Program-made: the position numbers and the translations under genes
From: CAVOBC01 sp963693635
GTDB lineage: Bacteria; Pseudomonadota; Gammaproteobacteria; Pseudomonadales; Azotimanducaceae
NCBI GenBank assembly: GCA_963693635.1
Contig: CAVOBC010000049.1
Location: forward strand, 1 to 18,864
DNA length: 18,864 nt
Direction of reading: 5' to 3'
Notes under the pieces: model-generated
The model's database searches: none
The model's input: only the letters and a program-made list of their open reading frames with translations
Told to the model about the DNA's origin: nothing
In this document: positions 7,206 through 15,365 of the stretch, piece after piece
Layout of the letters: each line of letters opens with the position of its first letter
Numbering within the stretch: position 1 is the stretch's first letter

Positions 7206-9593
7206 TTAAGCCTGATTCGCAACCGTTGACTTCGATGATGGCCCTTTGCCGGTGATGCCCGTGGTCTGCAATCGCTCAAATGTGTCGTCGTGCATACCCA
7301 GAAACTCGCTAAAAACTTCACGGGAATGCTCGCCCTGGAGTGGCGCGGGTCGGCTTACTTTCCCTGGCGTGCGGCTGTATTGTGCCGGCACGCCGGCTTG
7401 CCAATGCTGACCGGCTTCCGGATGATCCACCCGCACCATCAGTCCGCGATCACGCAGGGACTCGTCGTCGACGACCTCGCTCGGGCTCAGCACCGCCGCC
7501 GCGATGACGTTGCTCGTCCGCAATTTCAGGGCCAGACCGTCGCGATCCCACGTGCGGGTCGCCTGGCCGATCAACTTGTCTAGCGCTGCCTCCCTCGATT
7601 TACGCTCGCTGGCGTGCGCGAAGCCCTCGATTCCAAGCAGGCTGGCGATGTGGGCCCAGTCCTGATCGCTCTCGGACGCGATCGCTATCCACTGATCCTC
7701 ACCATCGGCCGGGTAGATACCGTGCGGGGCGTGGAGTGGATGCGTGTTGCCGAGGGGGCCGCGAACGTCGCGGTTTTTCTCGTATTCCATCCACGCGTCG
7801 CCGATGAAGGTGAAGTTGGCTTCCTGCATGGAGAGGTCAATGTACTGGCCCTCGCCCGTGAGGTCGCGGTGCAGTAGCGCGAGGGAAATGGCCGCGAAAC
7901 CGCATAGACCGGCGACGGGATCGGGGTACATCTGGCCCGAGTTGGTGGGGTGCTCGCCGGGATAGCCGAGCAGCGCTGACATGCCCGATGATGGCTCGAT
8001 AGTGCCGCCAATGCCTGGAACCGCTGCCCAGGGGCCGACAGCGCCGTATGCCGACAGACTTGCGAGAATGACGTCTGGATTAATCCGGGCAAGGGCGTCG
8101 TAGTCAATACCGAGATTCTTCATGACTCGCGGCGAGAAATTCTCGGCAACAAAGTCCGCGTGGACGACTAGGTCGCGAAAGAGTGCCACACCGTCGGGCT
8201 CGGCGAGATCTACCGTAATGCAACGTTTATTGAGGTTGACCGAGTTGTAGAGGGGACTGCAATTCCATGCGTTCCTGGCGGTCTCGGTCCCCGTCAGGCC
8301 CCTGGGGATCGGGTTTTGATAAGTGCCGCGCCAACTGTCGAGTCGGCCACGGGTCTCCAGTTGGATAACGTCGGCGCCCAGAAGTCCGAGCAGCTGGGTT
8401 GCATAAGTACCTGCCCAGGCCTGTGTCAGCACAAGTCCGCGAAAGCCCGCAAGCGGGCCTGTTTGCCCGGGGCGTGCCCGACTCACTTTGCGGGGCGGCC
8501 GGGGCGTGGTTGGCAGGGTCTCGGCCGCCCGTGCGCTGAAACCCGCTGCTGAGGTCGGTTCGCGAGTGCCTCCAGGCGGCGTCTTCCAACCGGTCTTGCC
8601 CATGCGTGCGAAGGGACCCGGAAACCGGGTACCGTCGGCTGCGGTACGGAAGAATCCGCGCGCGAGAAACTGTGGGTTATCAGCGAGTTCGTCCATCGTC
8701 AGGACCGGCCCGGCGATGACTCGACGGTCGCCGAGCGCTTGAAAAAGGTCCATGCGATTCCAATCGGCCATGGCTTTGCCGACGCGATCTACGAAGCGGT
8801 CCTTGAACTTGTGCCGCAGCCCGGTCTGCTGCAGTTCCTTGTCTTCTGCGAGATCCTTCAGGCCCAGCACCTCCATCGCGCCAACCCAAAAGGCAGGACG
8901 AGAGATCGTCAGGGCGAACCAACCGTCCTTGATCGGAACTGGGCCCTCGCTCATGTCGACGGTACTGCGACGGGACCACAGGAAGCCCGAATACTGGTAG
9001 CGCAGCGGCGCGGGGCTCGCAGTGGAGACGAGGACGTCTCGTTCGGAAATGTCGATGGTTTGGCCGCCCGATGCCTCGGCGTTGCGCTCGATCAGGCCGG
9101 CGACGAGTGCTCCGAAGGCGAGCGTTCCGACCTGGTAGGACGCTTGCAATCCGGAACACTTGAGTGGTGCGCGGCCCTGGTAGCCGTTGACGTAGGCCCA
9201 GCTTGAGAGCGCGCAGGCGGTCAGGTCGTTGCCGCGACAGTCGGACATTTCGTTGCCGACCCCGAAGGGTGTGATGACAACGATGAGCGCGCGCGGATTC
9301 GCGGCGGCGAGCGCCTCGGCGGCGGCGTCCGTTATGATCACATCGGCCTCGGTAACGAGTGCGGCGGCATCAGCGGGTCCGGTGACGATGCGGTTCGCGA
9401 GCAGGTAAGCAGCGGTCGTGCTGTCGCCATCGGCGGCAAACGGCGGAAAGGACCGAACGGGATGGCCTTGCTCGTCCTCGACGCCGATTACTTCGGCCCC
9501 ATAGTCAGCCGACAGCCTTGCACACCAGGCGGTGGACGGGCGCTTGCCAAGATCGAGAACGCGAAGCCCGGACAGCGGCAGGGATTGATCCAT
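7206..9593 (-). CDS. Double-domain CaiB/BaiF (class III) CoA-transferase
   Basis: 795 residues, about twice the length of a standard family III CoA-transferase. Two homologous halves are joined by a Pro/Arg/Ala-rich linker (about 345-380). Half 1 (about 5-345) begins L-P-L-S-G-L-R-V-L-D-L-G; half 2 (about 380-795) begins G-P-L-A-G-F-R-G-L-V-L-T. Half 2 keeps family hallmarks: L-G-A-D-V-I-Q-L-E, V-N-L-N-K-R, A-E-N-F-S-P-R-V and the catalytic aspartate in M-Y-P-D-P-V-A-G (D558), which forms the acyl-CoA thioester anhydride. In half 1 the matching position reads Q-A-S-Y-Q-V-G, with Tyr153 in place of Asp, so half 1 may be structural or substrate-binding. Family members swap CoA between carboxylic acids in the cytoplasm. 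Single-chain fusions of two CaiB halves exist; here the substrate is unknown. Start ATG 9593 has no clear Shine-Dalgarno. It is divergent from the AAA ATPase. Confidence 0.9.
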   Translation of the reverse strand: MDQSLPLSGLRVLDLGKRPSTAWCARLSADYGAEVIGVEDEQGHPVRSFPPFAADGDSTTAAYLLANRIVTGPADAAALVTEADVIITDAAAEALAAANPRALIVVITPFGVGNEMSDCRGNDLTACALSSWAYVNGYQGRAPLKCSGLQASYQVGTLAFGALVAGLIERNAEASGGQTIDISERDVLVSTASPAPLRYQYSGFLWSRRSTVDMSEGPVPIKDGWFALTISRPAFWVGAMEVLGLKDLAEDKELQQTGLRHKFKDRFVDRVGKAMADWNRMDLFQALGDRRVIAGPVLTMDELADNPQFLARGFFRTAADGTRFPGPFARMGKTGWKTPPGGTREPTSAAGFSARAAETLPTTPRPPRKVSRARPGQTGPLAGFRGLVLTQAWAGTYATQLLGLLGADVIQLETRGRLDSWRGTYQNPIPRGLTGTETARNAWNCSPLYNSVNLNKRCITVDLAEPDGVALFRDLVVHADFVAENFSPRVMKNLGIDYDALARINPDVILASLSAYGAVGPWAAVPGIGGTIEPSSGMSALLGYPGEHPTNSGQMYPDPVAGLCGFAAISLALLHRDLTGEGQYIDLSMQEANFTFIGDAWMEYEKNRDVRGPLGNTHPLHAPHGIYPADGEDQWIAIASESDQDWAHIASLLGIEGFAHASERKSREAALDKLIGQATRTWDRDGLALKLRTSNVIAAAVLSPSEVVDDESLRDRGLMVRVDHPEAGQHWQAGVPAQYSRTPGKVSRPAPLQGEHSREVFSEFLGMHDDTFERLQTTGITGKGPSSKSTVANQA

Positions 9594-9676
9594 GGTGATC
9601 TGGGCCTGAAGGCAGGTGTGGCAGGATTATAGGGCAGCATGCAAGGCCAGGGGCAAGTCGAACGCTGAGGCGCATG

Positions 9677-9753
9677 AAGGAGCGGCATGAGTAGCCGCAT
9701 CAGGGAGCTGCCTGGCCGAGCATCATCAAGGGAGCGGCATGACTAAGCAGCAT
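9677..9753. repeat. Imperfect direct repeat pair in divergent promoter region
   Basis: Two related segments, 9677-9700 and 9728-9753, share ggagcggcatga followed by a similar tail (gtagccgcat against ctaagcagcat). Their starts are 51 bp apart, close to five helical turns, in the 174-bp region between the divergent CoA-transferase and AAA ATPase genes. They could be operator sites, or simply a small duplication. The second copy lies 15 bp before the ATPase start. Confidence 0.35.
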
Positions 9754-9767
9754 GCGATGAGAAGAAA

Positions 9768-10304
9768 ATGACGCGTAATCGCCTCGTGGTCGTCGCCGGT
9801 GGACCTGGCGCCGGCAAGACAACGCTGATGGAGCACCTTGCAGGCGGCGCGGTGACGATGCACGGCGACGCGGCCCGCCAGATAATCCGCAGCCGCTGCG
9901 CCGCGGGGCTGTCCCTGCGCCCGGATACCTTAACGTTCGCCCAGAGCCTATTGGCGATGGAGATTGCTGAACGTGACGAGGCCATTGCCCGCGAGGGCGA
10001 ACACCTGTTTGAGCGCAGCGTCATCGACGCGCCCGGCATGTTGAAAGGCTGTGGGGGCACGCCCGTTGATGAGATCGAGCGCATCGTGCAGGAAAACCCC
10101 AACGATCTCGTCTTTCTCGCTACTGCTTGGCAGGACATTTACGTGGATGACGTGGAACGGGATGAAGGGTTTAGTCACGCGCGACGGGTAGGAGAGCAGA
10201 CACGGCAATGGTACCAACGGTGTGGGTACGATCCTATCGTCCTGCCATTGGCGGATGTTGAAACACGGTCGGGATTTGTGCGGTCATTCCTCGATGCCCG
10301 CTGA
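9768..10304 (+). CDS. Small AAA_28-family P-loop ATPase
   Basis: 178 residues, typical for this family (NadR/TTD14-like predicted ATPases). Walker A is G-G-P-G-A-G-K-T-T at 11-19. G-D-A-A-R-Q-I-I replaces the common E-A-A-R-x-I-I segment, and F-E-R-S-V-I-D-A-P resembles the F-D-R-G-x-x-D motif. A late F-L-A-T-A-W-Q-D-I-Y-V-D-D-V-E-R-D-E-G-F segment matches the conserved P-W-x-x-I-Y-x-x-D-x-E-R-x-x-S-F region. The start at ATG 9768 is preceded only by a weak gagaag. The protein binds and probably hydrolyses or transfers phosphate from ATP; its substrate is not known. It appears to stand alone, with a 306-bp gap before the next gene. Confidence 0.85.
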   Translation: MTRNRLVVVAGGPGAGKTTLMEHLAGGAVTMHGDAARQIIRSRCAAGLSLRPDTLTFAQSLLAMEIAERDEAIAREGEHLFERSVIDAPGMLKGCGGTPVDEIERIVQENPNDLVFLATAWQDIYVDDVERDEGFSHARRVGEQTRQWYQRCGYDPIVLPLADVETRSGFVRSFLDAR

Positions 10305-10610
10305 GTTTTCTCGTTGGGCGCGGCTGTTGAATCCTCTCGTCCCGGTTGCATCACCGCACCGAATCCGGATTAATGCGGCATCTCTTGGCAGGCTGCGAGC
10401 TAGTTCGATACGTGAATTTTCACGTTGCTTTGGAGGCATAAATTGAATCTTCACGTTCGCGTTGTGGGCTGTGAATAGTGGCGTCCGAAATCAACTGTTG
10501 AGTCGTTGATTTGTCGCGAGCGGACCGAGGCCCTCGAGTTAAGAATTCATCGGTATCACGACGCGCAGGCGCGCACTTTTTCAGCAACCTGCAAGGAGAC
10601 CAGAACACCC
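10305..10610 (+). promoter_or_regulatory. 306-bp non-coding upstream region of the amidohydrolase operon
   Basis: No credible gene here. The region is more AT-rich in its middle than the flanking genes. It holds a perfect inverted repeat cgtgaattttcacg (10411-10424) and a second ttcacgtt half-like match at 10450-10457. A further small palindrome tcaactgttga lies at 10491-10501. The spacing and position suggest an operator and promoter for the amidohydrolase/kinase unit. I cannot assign a clear sigma-70 promoter. An upstream in-frame start at 10506 exists but would run through promoter-like DNA. Confidence 0.4.
10593..10598 (+). promoter_or_regulatory. Ribosome binding site deciding the amidohydrolase start
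   Basis: AAGGAG twelve bases before ATG 10611 favours M-A-N-E-I-T as the N-terminus over the 35-residue upstream extension, which has no family resemblance. The spacing is slightly long. Confidence 0.6.
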
Positions 10611-11627
10611 ATGGCCAACGAAATAACGCCGGGATCGCAAGCCTGGCATGACTCCTACCGCGAGGCGATTGTTGATCCGGACCAGCGGATCATCGACACG
10701 CATCATCACCTCTGGAGCACGGAGTCCATGTGGGGCCGTTATGAGCTTGATGATCTCTGGCGTGATACCGGTTCCGGACACAGGATCGACAAGACGGTGT
10801 TCATCGACTGTCATTCGAACTACCGGACTGATGGACCAGACCAACTGAAACCGGTGGGCGAGACGGAGTACGTCGCCGGCGTAGCAGCGGCGAGTGCCGG
10901 CGATCCAGGGGAGGCGACGATTGCCGGGATCGTTGGCCACGCCAACATGCAACTTGGTGCGGCCGCCGAAGACGTGCTTGTTGCGCACGAGGCGGCGGGC
11001 AACGGGCTCTTTCGAGGCATCCGGCACGCAGGGCCGTGTGACGAAACCGGAACGCTGATGAATCCTGGCGGCAGAGGTCCCGGGATTTACCTGGAGCCAG
11101 AGTTTCAGGAGGGTGTGCGGACGCTCGGTCGCCTCGGTTACACCTACGACACCTGGCACTTCTTCCACCAGAATCAGGCATTTCTAGCGCTCGCGCGAGC
11201 GTGTCCAGAGACCGTTATGATACTTGATCACTTTGGTACCCCACTTGGGGTTGGTGCGTACGCCGGCAAGCAAGACGAGATCTTTCCAATCTGGCAGCGT
11301 GACATCGAGGAGATCGCACGATGCCCGAACGTGATGGCCAAACTCGGTGGCCTCGCGATGCCGGACAATGGCTTCGGCTGGGACAAGCGGGCGACGCCGC
11401 CCTCATCCGATGAATTTGTTGAAGCGCAACGACGCTATTATCTGCATATGATCGAGTGTTTTGGGCCTGAACGCTGCCTGTTTGAAAGCAACTTTCCGGT
11501 CGACCGTTTGTCTATTTCCTATCATGTCATGTGGAACGGTATGAAAAAGCTGGTGGCAGGTTTCAGTGCGGCAGAGCGGGACGCGATGTTCTATGGCACG
11601 GCGGCACGGGTCTACCGCCTTGACTGA
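10611..11627 (+). CDS. Amidohydrolase_2 family TIM-barrel metal hydrolase (COG3618-like)
   Basis: 338 residues. The first metal-binding motif is D-T-H-H-H-L-W with H31 and H33. R-G-I-R-H-A (135-140), W-H-F-F (182-185), I-L-D-H-F-G-T-P with H207, and F-E-S-N-F-P-V-D-R with D298 follow in the order expected for the predicted TIM-barrel hydrolases of this group. Relatives include lactonases and decarboxylase-like hydrolases acting on small carboxylated rings or lactones in the cytoplasm. The exact substrate cannot be read from sequence. The kinase gene follows after 30 bp, so the two are probably co-transcribed from the region at 10305-10610. Confidence 0.9.
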   Translation: MANEITPGSQAWHDSYREAIVDPDQRIIDTHHHLWSTESMWGRYELDDLWRDTGSGHRIDKTVFIDCHSNYRTDGPDQLKPVGETEYVAGVAAASAGDPGEATIAGIVGHANMQLGAAAEDVLVAHEAAGNGLFRGIRHAGPCDETGTLMNPGGRGPGIYLEPEFQEGVRTLGRLGYTYDTWHFFHQNQAFLALARACPETVMILDHFGTPLGVGAYAGKQDEIFPIWQRDIEEIARCPNVMAKLGGLAMPDNGFGWDKRATPPSSDEFVEAQRRYYLHMIECFGPERCLFESNFPVDRLSISYHVMWNGMKKLVAGFSAAERDAMFYGTAARVYRLD

Positions 11628-11657
11628 CGTTGAGATCAATTCGCGGGGATTCTGGAC

Positions 11658-12686
11658 ATGATTGACGGCATCAATATTGAACCTGTGACTGCCTGGTTGT
11701 GTGAGCAGGTCCCGGACTTCAAGCCGCCGGTTCGATTCGAACTGATCGCGGGTGGTCGATCCAATCTCACATTCCTGTGCAAGGACCAACGCGGGCGAAG
11801 GGTTGTGCTCCGCAGGCCGCCGCTTGGCGAGGTGCTGCAGAGTGCGCACGATATGGGTCGCGAGCACCGCATCATTTCGGCGTTGGCCGACTCAACTGTG
11901 CCGGTTCCGCAGACCTTCGGGCTTGCCGATGCTGCGGTAAACGGACCTGTGCACGAAGCGCCGTTCTTTGTGATGGACTATGTCCCGGGCGAGGTCTTTC
12001 ACGATTCGATCGGCGGGCGTAACGCGGCGGCCGGTGACCGCCACGGTATCGGCATGCATGTCATCGGGATTCTCGCCGACCTGCATGTTGTTGACGTTGA
12101 CGAGGTCGGGCTTGGCGAGCTTGGGCGCAAGGAAGCCTATCTTGAACGCCAGTTGAAGCGCTGGACCCGGCAGTGGGACGCGTCGAAAACCGAAACTGTG
12201 CCCGCGATGGAAGAGAGCTATCGCCTGCTTTGTAAACATATGCCGCAGCAGGTTGGCGCGGCCATCGTCCACGGTGACTACCGCCTCGGCAACATGATTG
12301 TTGGCGATGGCAGAATCCAGGCCATTCTTGATTGGGAACTCTGCACGCTGGGCGATCCCCTGGCCGACCTCGGCTATCTCCTTAACAACTGGGTGGGCCC
12401 GGACGAATTGGCACAGTCCTTCCCAGGTGACATCTCGCCGACCGCGGTCGGCGGCTATCCGTCGCGTGAGACGCTCTGTGACGTCTACGCCGAGCGCACC
12501 GGTCGTGATCTTGCTCACATCAACTACTATCGCGCATTTTCCCACTGGCGCCTGGCGGCGATCGGTCAGGGCGTCTTCAAACGATATCAAAGCGGGGCCA
12601 TGGGTCAGAATCACGGCGTTGACGTCGATCAAAAGCGCGACGATGTTCTGCAACGTGCTGAGTCGGCACTTGCACTTCTTTCCTGA
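11658..12686 (+). CDS. APH-family phosphotransferase, ACAD10/11 kinase-domain type
   Basis: 342 residues, a full kinase-like domain. A-G-G-R-S-N-L-T-F (31-39) forms the nucleotide loop. The catalytic loop is V-H-G-D-Y-R-L-G-N (204-212; D207 base, N212 metal). I-L-D-W-E-L-C-T-L-G-D-P-L-A-D-L-G-Y (223-240) contains the Asp (D225) equivalent to the DFG motif. The D-W-E-x-x-x-x-G-D-P-x-x-D-L pattern is typical of the domain found in ACAD10/ACAD11 and its stand-alone bacterial versions, which are thought to phosphorylate hydroxyacyl-type substrates; antibiotic resistance is unlikely. No acyl-CoA dehydrogenase gene is adjacent here. Start ATG 11658 has a weak ggggat upstream. A 162-bp gap without a gene precedes the symporter. 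Confidence 0.9.
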   Translation: MIDGINIEPVTAWLCEQVPDFKPPVRFELIAGGRSNLTFLCKDQRGRRVVLRRPPLGEVLQSAHDMGREHRIISALADSTVPVPQTFGLADAAVNGPVHEAPFFVMDYVPGEVFHDSIGGRNAAAGDRHGIGMHVIGILADLHVVDVDEVGLGELGRKEAYLERQLKRWTRQWDASKTETVPAMEESYRLLCKHMPQQVGAAIVHGDYRLGNMIVGDGRIQAILDWELCTLGDPLADLGYLLNNWVGPDELAQSFPGDISPTAVGGYPSRETLCDVYAERTGRDLAHINYYRAFSHWRLAAIGQGVFKRYQSGAMGQNHGVDVDQKRDDVLQRAESALALLS

Positions 12687-12848
12687 GATTCTGGACGAGT
12701 TTCCTGACGCGCTGCCTGGTACGCTCGCCAGTGTATCCACAGTCCGCGGCCCTCATGACCCGCAGTGGCCAATGCGTAAGCGAGATCTAGCGGGACGGCC
12801 TGTGATCCCGGCGTGTTGCTCTGGCCGAGATCCCGTGGCGTCCCGGCC

Positions 12849-14210
12849 ATGATTCAGGAACTGAGCGTTCGATTTGCTGAACTTGCGTGGGGGCCCTGGC
12901 TACTGGTGCTGCTCCTTGGCGGTGGTGGGTACTTTCTCATTTATTCTCGCCTGCTGCCCTTTCGCTATCTGCCGCATGCGGCGCTCGTCCTCGTCGGTCG
13001 CTTTGACGACGCAAAGTCCGATGGCCAGGTGAGCCACTTTCAAGCGCTGAGTGCGGCGCTGGCCGGGACGATTGGAATGGGCAACATTGCGGGTGTTGCT
13101 GTTGCGGTTACGGTGGGTGGTGCCGGTGCGATCTTCTGGATGTGGATGAGCGCAATCCTTGGCATTGCGACCAAATTTTTTACCTGCACGCTGGCGGTCA
13201 TGTATCGGGGCCGGGACGATGAAGGCGAAGTGCAGGGCGGGCCGATGTACGTCATCACGGAGGCCCTACCAAGTCGCGTTCACTTCCTCGGAAGCTTTTT
13301 TGCCACTGTCGGCCTCGTGGGTTGTCTGCCGCTCTTTCAGGCGAATCAGTTGGCAAAGATCGTGCGAGATGTTGCCGCGACTGAGATCGCCCCCGTGGAC
13401 TCGCCCCTGTTGTTTGATGTCGGTACCGGTCTTGTGATGGCGGTCGTCGTCGGCATCGTCATTCTTGGCAGCATAAAACGAATCGCCTTTGCGGCGTCAC
13501 GTCTGGTCCCTGCGATGACGGTGCTCTACGTCGGTGCCGCGGTGGCAATCCTGGCCGACTCGGCAGATTGCATCCCATCGCTGCTGCGCGGCATTGTCAC
13601 CGATGCGTTCAGCGGGGAAGCGGTCGCGGGCGGGTTGCTTGCGGTCATGATCACGGGCGTTCAGCGCGGCGCGTTCTCCAATGAAGCGGGCATCGGTACC
13701 GAGGCGCTCGCTCATGGCGCGGCGCGCACGCGGGAACCTGTGCGCGAGGGGCTGGTGGCGATGCTTGGGCCCATCATTGACACGTTGATCATCTGCACGG
13801 CGACAGCGCTTGTCATTCTTATCGCGGGCGGGGAGGACGCAGATGGAGCAGACGGCGTGTTACTCACCATGCGTCCGTTCACGAGCGGGCTGGGAGTCAG
13901 CGGGACCTGGATTTTGCTGGCCTGCGTGCTGGTCTTTGCGTTGACGACAATGCTGACGTATTCCTACTACGGCGAGAAGTGTTTCAGCTTTCTTGCCGGT
14001 GCCCGTCGGGTTCGCGTCTATCGCGCGATTTATCTGCTGATGATTCCTGTTGCTGCGGCTGTGTCGCTCGACTCGGCAATCAGCATCATTGACGGTTGTT
14101 ACGCGCTGATGGCGATTCCGACAATGGTGTCCAGCCTTTGGCTGGCACCAAAGGTCATGGCAGAGGCGCGACGTTATTTTGCGTCAATGAAGTCGCCCGG
14201 CGGAGCTTAG
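12849..14210 (+). CDS. AGCS-family sodium:alanine/glycine symporter
   Basis: 453 residues with about ten hydrophobic segments, slightly short but within the family range. G-T-I-G-M-G-N-I-A-G-V-A, the G-G-P-M-Y-V-I segment, and G-A-F-S-N-E-A-G-I-G-T-E-A-L-A-H are the diagnostic AGCS motifs. It would import alanine, glycine or a related small amino acid across the inner membrane with sodium. I choose ATG 12849 (M-I-Q-E-L-S) because the twelve upstream residues from TTG 12813 are arginine- and proline-rich and unlike the family; no good ribosome site precedes either start. It runs convergently into the SirB1-like gene, with repeat copy 2 in the junction. Confidence 0.93.
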   Translation: MIQELSVRFAELAWGPWLLVLLLGGGGYFLIYSRLLPFRYLPHAALVLVGRFDDAKSDGQVSHFQALSAALAGTIGMGNIAGVAVAVTVGGAGAIFWMWMSAILGIATKFFTCTLAVMYRGRDDEGEVQGGPMYVITEALPSRVHFLGSFFATVGLVGCLPLFQANQLAKIVRDVAATEIAPVDSPLLFDVGTGLVMAVVVGIVILGSIKRIAFAASRLVPAMTVLYVGAAVAILADSADCIPSLLRGIVTDAFSGEAVAGGLLAVMITGVQRGAFSNEAGIGTEALAHGAARTREPVREGLVAMLGPIIDTLIICTATALVILIAGGEDADGADGVLLTMRPFTSGLGVSGTWILLACVLVFALTTMLTYSYYGEKCFSFLAGARRVRVYRAIYLLMIPVAAAVSLDSAISIIDGCYALMAIPTMVSSLWLAPKVMAEARRYFASMKSPGGA

Positions 14211-14215
14211 TGACC

Positions 14216-14229
14216 CCCGCAGTTGCGGG
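14216..14229 (+). terminator. Short hairpin after the symporter gene
   Basis: cccgca/gt/tgcggg forms a 6-bp stem directly after the symporter stop. No T-run follows, so it is at best a weak or factor-assisted terminator. Confidence 0.3.
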
Positions 14230-14245
14230 CGCAAGCTGGCAAGTT

Positions 14246-14308
14246 AGCCTTTCATGGAACTAAAGCAATATGCTGCGGTGTTCCCTGCGCGACAATCCGG
14301 CACCGTGA
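14246..14308 (+). repeat. Dispersed intergenic repeat, copy 2
   Basis: Matches the copy at 2215-2287 in three blocks: 31 bp identical (14246-14276), 14 bp (14280-14293) and 15 bp (14294-14308). It lacks the 8-bp insert of copy 1. It fills most of the 105-bp junction between the convergent symporter and SirB1-like genes, ending seven bases before the latter's stop codon. Orientation relative to the window is the same as copy 1. Confidence 0.75.
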
Positions 14309-14315
14309 GTTGCTG

Positions 14316-15155
14316 TTAGTGAAGATTGCGTGAACGCGGTTCGACCGCGAGAAGGCGCTTGCTGGCGACGTCACGGAGCTGCGGGTCGTCTGTGTTTTGC
14401 AACACACTGGTGTATGTCGACATGGCGAGTTGTGTCTGGCCCTGCATCTCGTACACGGCACCGAGTTGAACCAGCAGGCCCTGATCGCCCGGATATAGCA
14501 GTAGTTGGCGCTCGATGCATGCGCGGCTCTCTTTCCACGCACGTTTTTCCCAGAAGATCTTCTTCAGGTTATCGAGGATGCGGATCAGGATTGCCTTGTT
14601 ACTGGCGAACTCAAGATGCTGGGGTTGGACCTTGGTCGGCTTGCCCGCAATCTGGCCGAGCAGGTTGGTGCAGTCGGCCTCTGACAAAGTACGCCCGGAG
14701 AAAGGGTCTATGATCACTTTGTGTTCGATCCCGTAGCGGACCAGAAAGTGCCCGGGAAAGTTGATGCCACCAACGGGGATGTCGAGTCGCTTGCCGAGTC
14801 CGACGTGAACCAGCGCCAAGGTAATCGGGATGCCGCGGCGGGTATCGAGGACCCGATTCAGATAGCTGTTTTCGGGGTCGTAGTACGCTTTGACATTGCC
14901 GCTAAACCCCTCTTCATTGTGGATGAAGTTGATGACGCTGTTGACCGAAACGCCGACTGAAGTATCGGGGTCGAATTGCCCCATAAACTTGCTGGCGAGT
15001 CCGTCCAGATGACTCTGATATTTGGCAACATTGACCTTTCCGTCGGTTTCCGAGGCGATGAGCAGGGCACCTTCGATAATATCAATGTGCTCATCTGGCA
15101 GGCCGGAAAGGCGGGCAAATGCAGATCGTGCGGCATTGTTATCAGGGTCGCTCAT
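14316..15155 (-). CDS. SirB1-family transglutaminase-like protein with TPR-like C-terminus
   Basis: 279 residues, close to E. coli SirB1/YchA. The start is ATG at 15155 (M-S-D-P-D-N-N); the frame stays open upstream to 15704 but that part overlaps the nitroreductase gene antisense and is not protein-like. The core carries G-F-S-G-N-V-K-A-Y-Y-D-P-E-N-S-Y-L-N (83-100), T-R-R-G-I-P-I-T-L (105-113), F-P-G-H-F-L-V-R (133-140, H136) and I-D-P-F (149-152), all family signatures. The nucleophilic Cys of true transglutaminases is not evident; N-S-Y-L-N stands there, as is usual in this family. Residues from about 190 to 265 look like paired helices of a TPR. Function in the family is uncertain. The divergent 210 bp upstream is shared with the nitroreductase. 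Confidence 0.9.
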   Translation of the reverse strand: MSDPDNNAARSAFARLSGLPDEHIDIIEGALLIASETDGKVNVAKYQSHLDGLASKFMGQFDPDTSVGVSVNSVINFIHNEEGFSGNVKAYYDPENSYLNRVLDTRRGIPITLALVHVGLGKRLDIPVGGINFPGHFLVRYGIEHKVIIDPFSGRTLSEADCTNLLGQIAGKPTKVQPQHLEFASNKAILIRILDNLKKIFWEKRAWKESRACIERQLLLYPGDQGLLVQLGAVYEMQGQTQLAMSTYTSVLQNTDDPQLRDVASKRLLAVEPRSRNLH

Positions 15156-15327
15156 GGCTGTCCGTATCTTTACAAGGTTACAGTCGATATGCAATCCTGC
15201 CGGCCCGGCGCGCGGCCGCGTGTGGCGGTTCGAGCAAGGGGTTTGCGTTTGATCTTTTGCTGGTGCGGGCGGACTCAGGCGGCCTGATGCTGGCAGTGCC
15301 CGGCACTTTGGAGTCAAACTTGAAGAG

Positions 15328-15345
15328 AACTGAATAAAACTGAAT
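15328..15345 (+). promoter_or_regulatory. Direct repeat 10 bp apart ahead of the nitroreductase
   Basis: aactgaat occurs at 15328-15335 and 15338-15345, exactly 10 bp apart, just upstream of the nitroreductase ribosome site (gacgagg) and start. The helical spacing and AT content suggest a regulator or promoter site; this is weak evidence. Confidence 0.25.
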
Positions 15346-15365
15346 CGAGACGAGGAATCGAAACG

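Noticed and set aside
10506..10610. Longer N-terminus for the amidohydrolase
   Set aside because: The added residues lack family similarity and AAGGAG precedes the later ATG.
11892..12740. 282-codon open frame on the minus strand
   Set aside because: Antisense to the APH-like kinase, whose catalytic motifs are clear; no independent evidence.
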